A stretch of 6,160 nt of DNA from Candidatus Zipacnadia bacterium (lineage in GTDB: Bacteria; Armatimonadota; Zipacnadia; Zipacnadales; Zipacnadaceae). The notes under the pieces were generated by a model. That model searched no databases. It had not been told where the DNA came from and saw nothing but the letters and a program-made list of their open reading frames with translations. Below are positions 5,923 to 6,160 of this stretch, piece by piece (positions within the stretch are counted from its first letter, which is position 1; every line of letters begins with the position of its first letter). The stretch spans positions 1 to 6,160 of the forward strand of contig JALGTS010000080.1 of assembly GCA_029821255.1 (NCBI GenBank), read 5' to 3'. Both the position numbers and the translations under genes were made by a program.

Positions 5923-5947
5923 AAACTAATAGCCTATAGCTTCGCAC

Positions 5948-6160
5948 TCACCCAAAGAACCGGCGCCACCAGTCATAATTTTCCTGAAAGCCTTGTCCCA
6001 CAACCAAGTTCCCTGTAGCAATAGCTACAATAGTCGCATTCTCCGACAGGCTGCTGGGCTCGCAGGCTATGTAACTTGGCTTCGTTCAACCCACCCTGCA
6101 CGAATGCGTGGTGACATGAGCCGGATTAAGGAAGCGCCCATAAACTGCAAGCGGTCTCGC
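5948..6160 (-). pseudogene. C-terminal part of an unrecognised protein with one in-frame TGA (5' end outside window)
   Basis: On the - strand one frame runs from the window edge to TGA 5948-5950. It gives 24 residues (LAVYGRFLNPAHVTTHSCRV and flanks), an in-frame TGA at 6086-6088, then 45 residues: TKPSYIACEPSSLSENATIV, AIATGNLVVGQGFQENYDWW and RRFFG. The composition on both sides of the TGA looks like ordinary protein and the aromatic C-terminus is distinctive, but I do not recognise the family. Either the codon is a nonsense mutation (from TGG, CGA or GGA, for example) and this is a decayed gene, or the real gene is read differently upstream. Other frames in this window use TGA as stop, so a reassigned code is unlikely. 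It ends 25 bases from the IS1182 right end and is not obviously the missing 5' part of the TPR gene on the other side. Confidence 0.45.

Noticed and set aside
6014..6029. Perfect 6-bp hairpin TGTAGC-AATA-GCTACA
   Set aside because: No T tract follows on either strand and it lies inside the - strand reading frame. It is too short to call a terminator or regulatory element.
5874..6160. Possible group II intron or structured RNA at the right edge
   Set aside because: Some short words (e.g. GCGTGGTGACATGAGCCGG) are reminiscent of intron domains, but no GUGYG-type 5' end or RT frame is visible and the - strand reads as protein.
1..6160. CRISPR array, tRNA or rRNA gene, phage attachment site
   Set aside because: No regularly spaced repeats, cloverleaf-capable conserved tRNA motifs, rRNA-like segments or integrase gene were seen on either strand.

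Overview
The window is a bacterial accessory segment, about half G+C. Exactly one full-length gene is intact: a 789-codon protein of the DUF4838 type (positions 990-3359, + strand). Around it lie decayed or truncated pieces: an IS630 transposase end, an IS256 transposase end, an IS1182 element with three lesions, a shred of a nephrocystin-3/NACHT-type TPR protein, and the C-terminal codons of two genes cut by the window edges. DUF4838 proteins, CBM9-like domains and NPHP3-like TPR proteins alongside dense insertion sequences suit a large-genome environmental bacterium, such as a Planctomycetes-, Lentisphaerae-, Latescibacteria- or Poribacteria-like lineage. That placement is inference from gene content only; no marker gene is present.

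Layout. 2-232 (+): C-terminus of a CBM9-like carbohydrate-binding domain, followed with a one-base frame change by a coiled-coil tail (229-531). The tail is broken by an IS630 remnant (transposase on the - strand, 539-916). The remnant lies between two copies of AAAGCTTT (511-518 and 911-918). Joining the copies restores a short natural end to the coiled-coil gene at 929-931, 58 bases before the DUF4838 start. 990-3359 (+): DUF4838 protein with a hydrophobic N-terminus, a GH67-N-like domain, a barrel-like DUF4838 core and a C-terminal jelly-roll sugar-binding-type domain. 3384-3446 (+): a 20-codon ORF behind a very good Shine-Dalgarno, perhaps the broken head of a third gene. 3447-3740: no convincing gene. 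3741-4156 (-): IS256-family transposase C-terminus with one frameshift. 4171-4524 (-): NPHP3-like TPR protein fragment with a nonsense codon. 4525-5922: IS1182-family element with 10-bp terminal inverted repeats and a transposase pseudogene. 5948-6160 (-): C-terminus of an unrecognised protein with one in-frame TGA.

Reading. The carbohydrate-binding gene and the DUF4838 gene share strand and spacing and may once have formed a secreted or envelope-bound glycan-processing cluster. Insertion sequences then broke up both flanks. Nothing here looks like a complete new defence or mobile system. The points most worth checking are the unusual DUF4838 architecture, the IS630 remnant between short repeats, and the one-base lesions in almost every reading frame except DUF4838, which could be true decay or sequencing indels.
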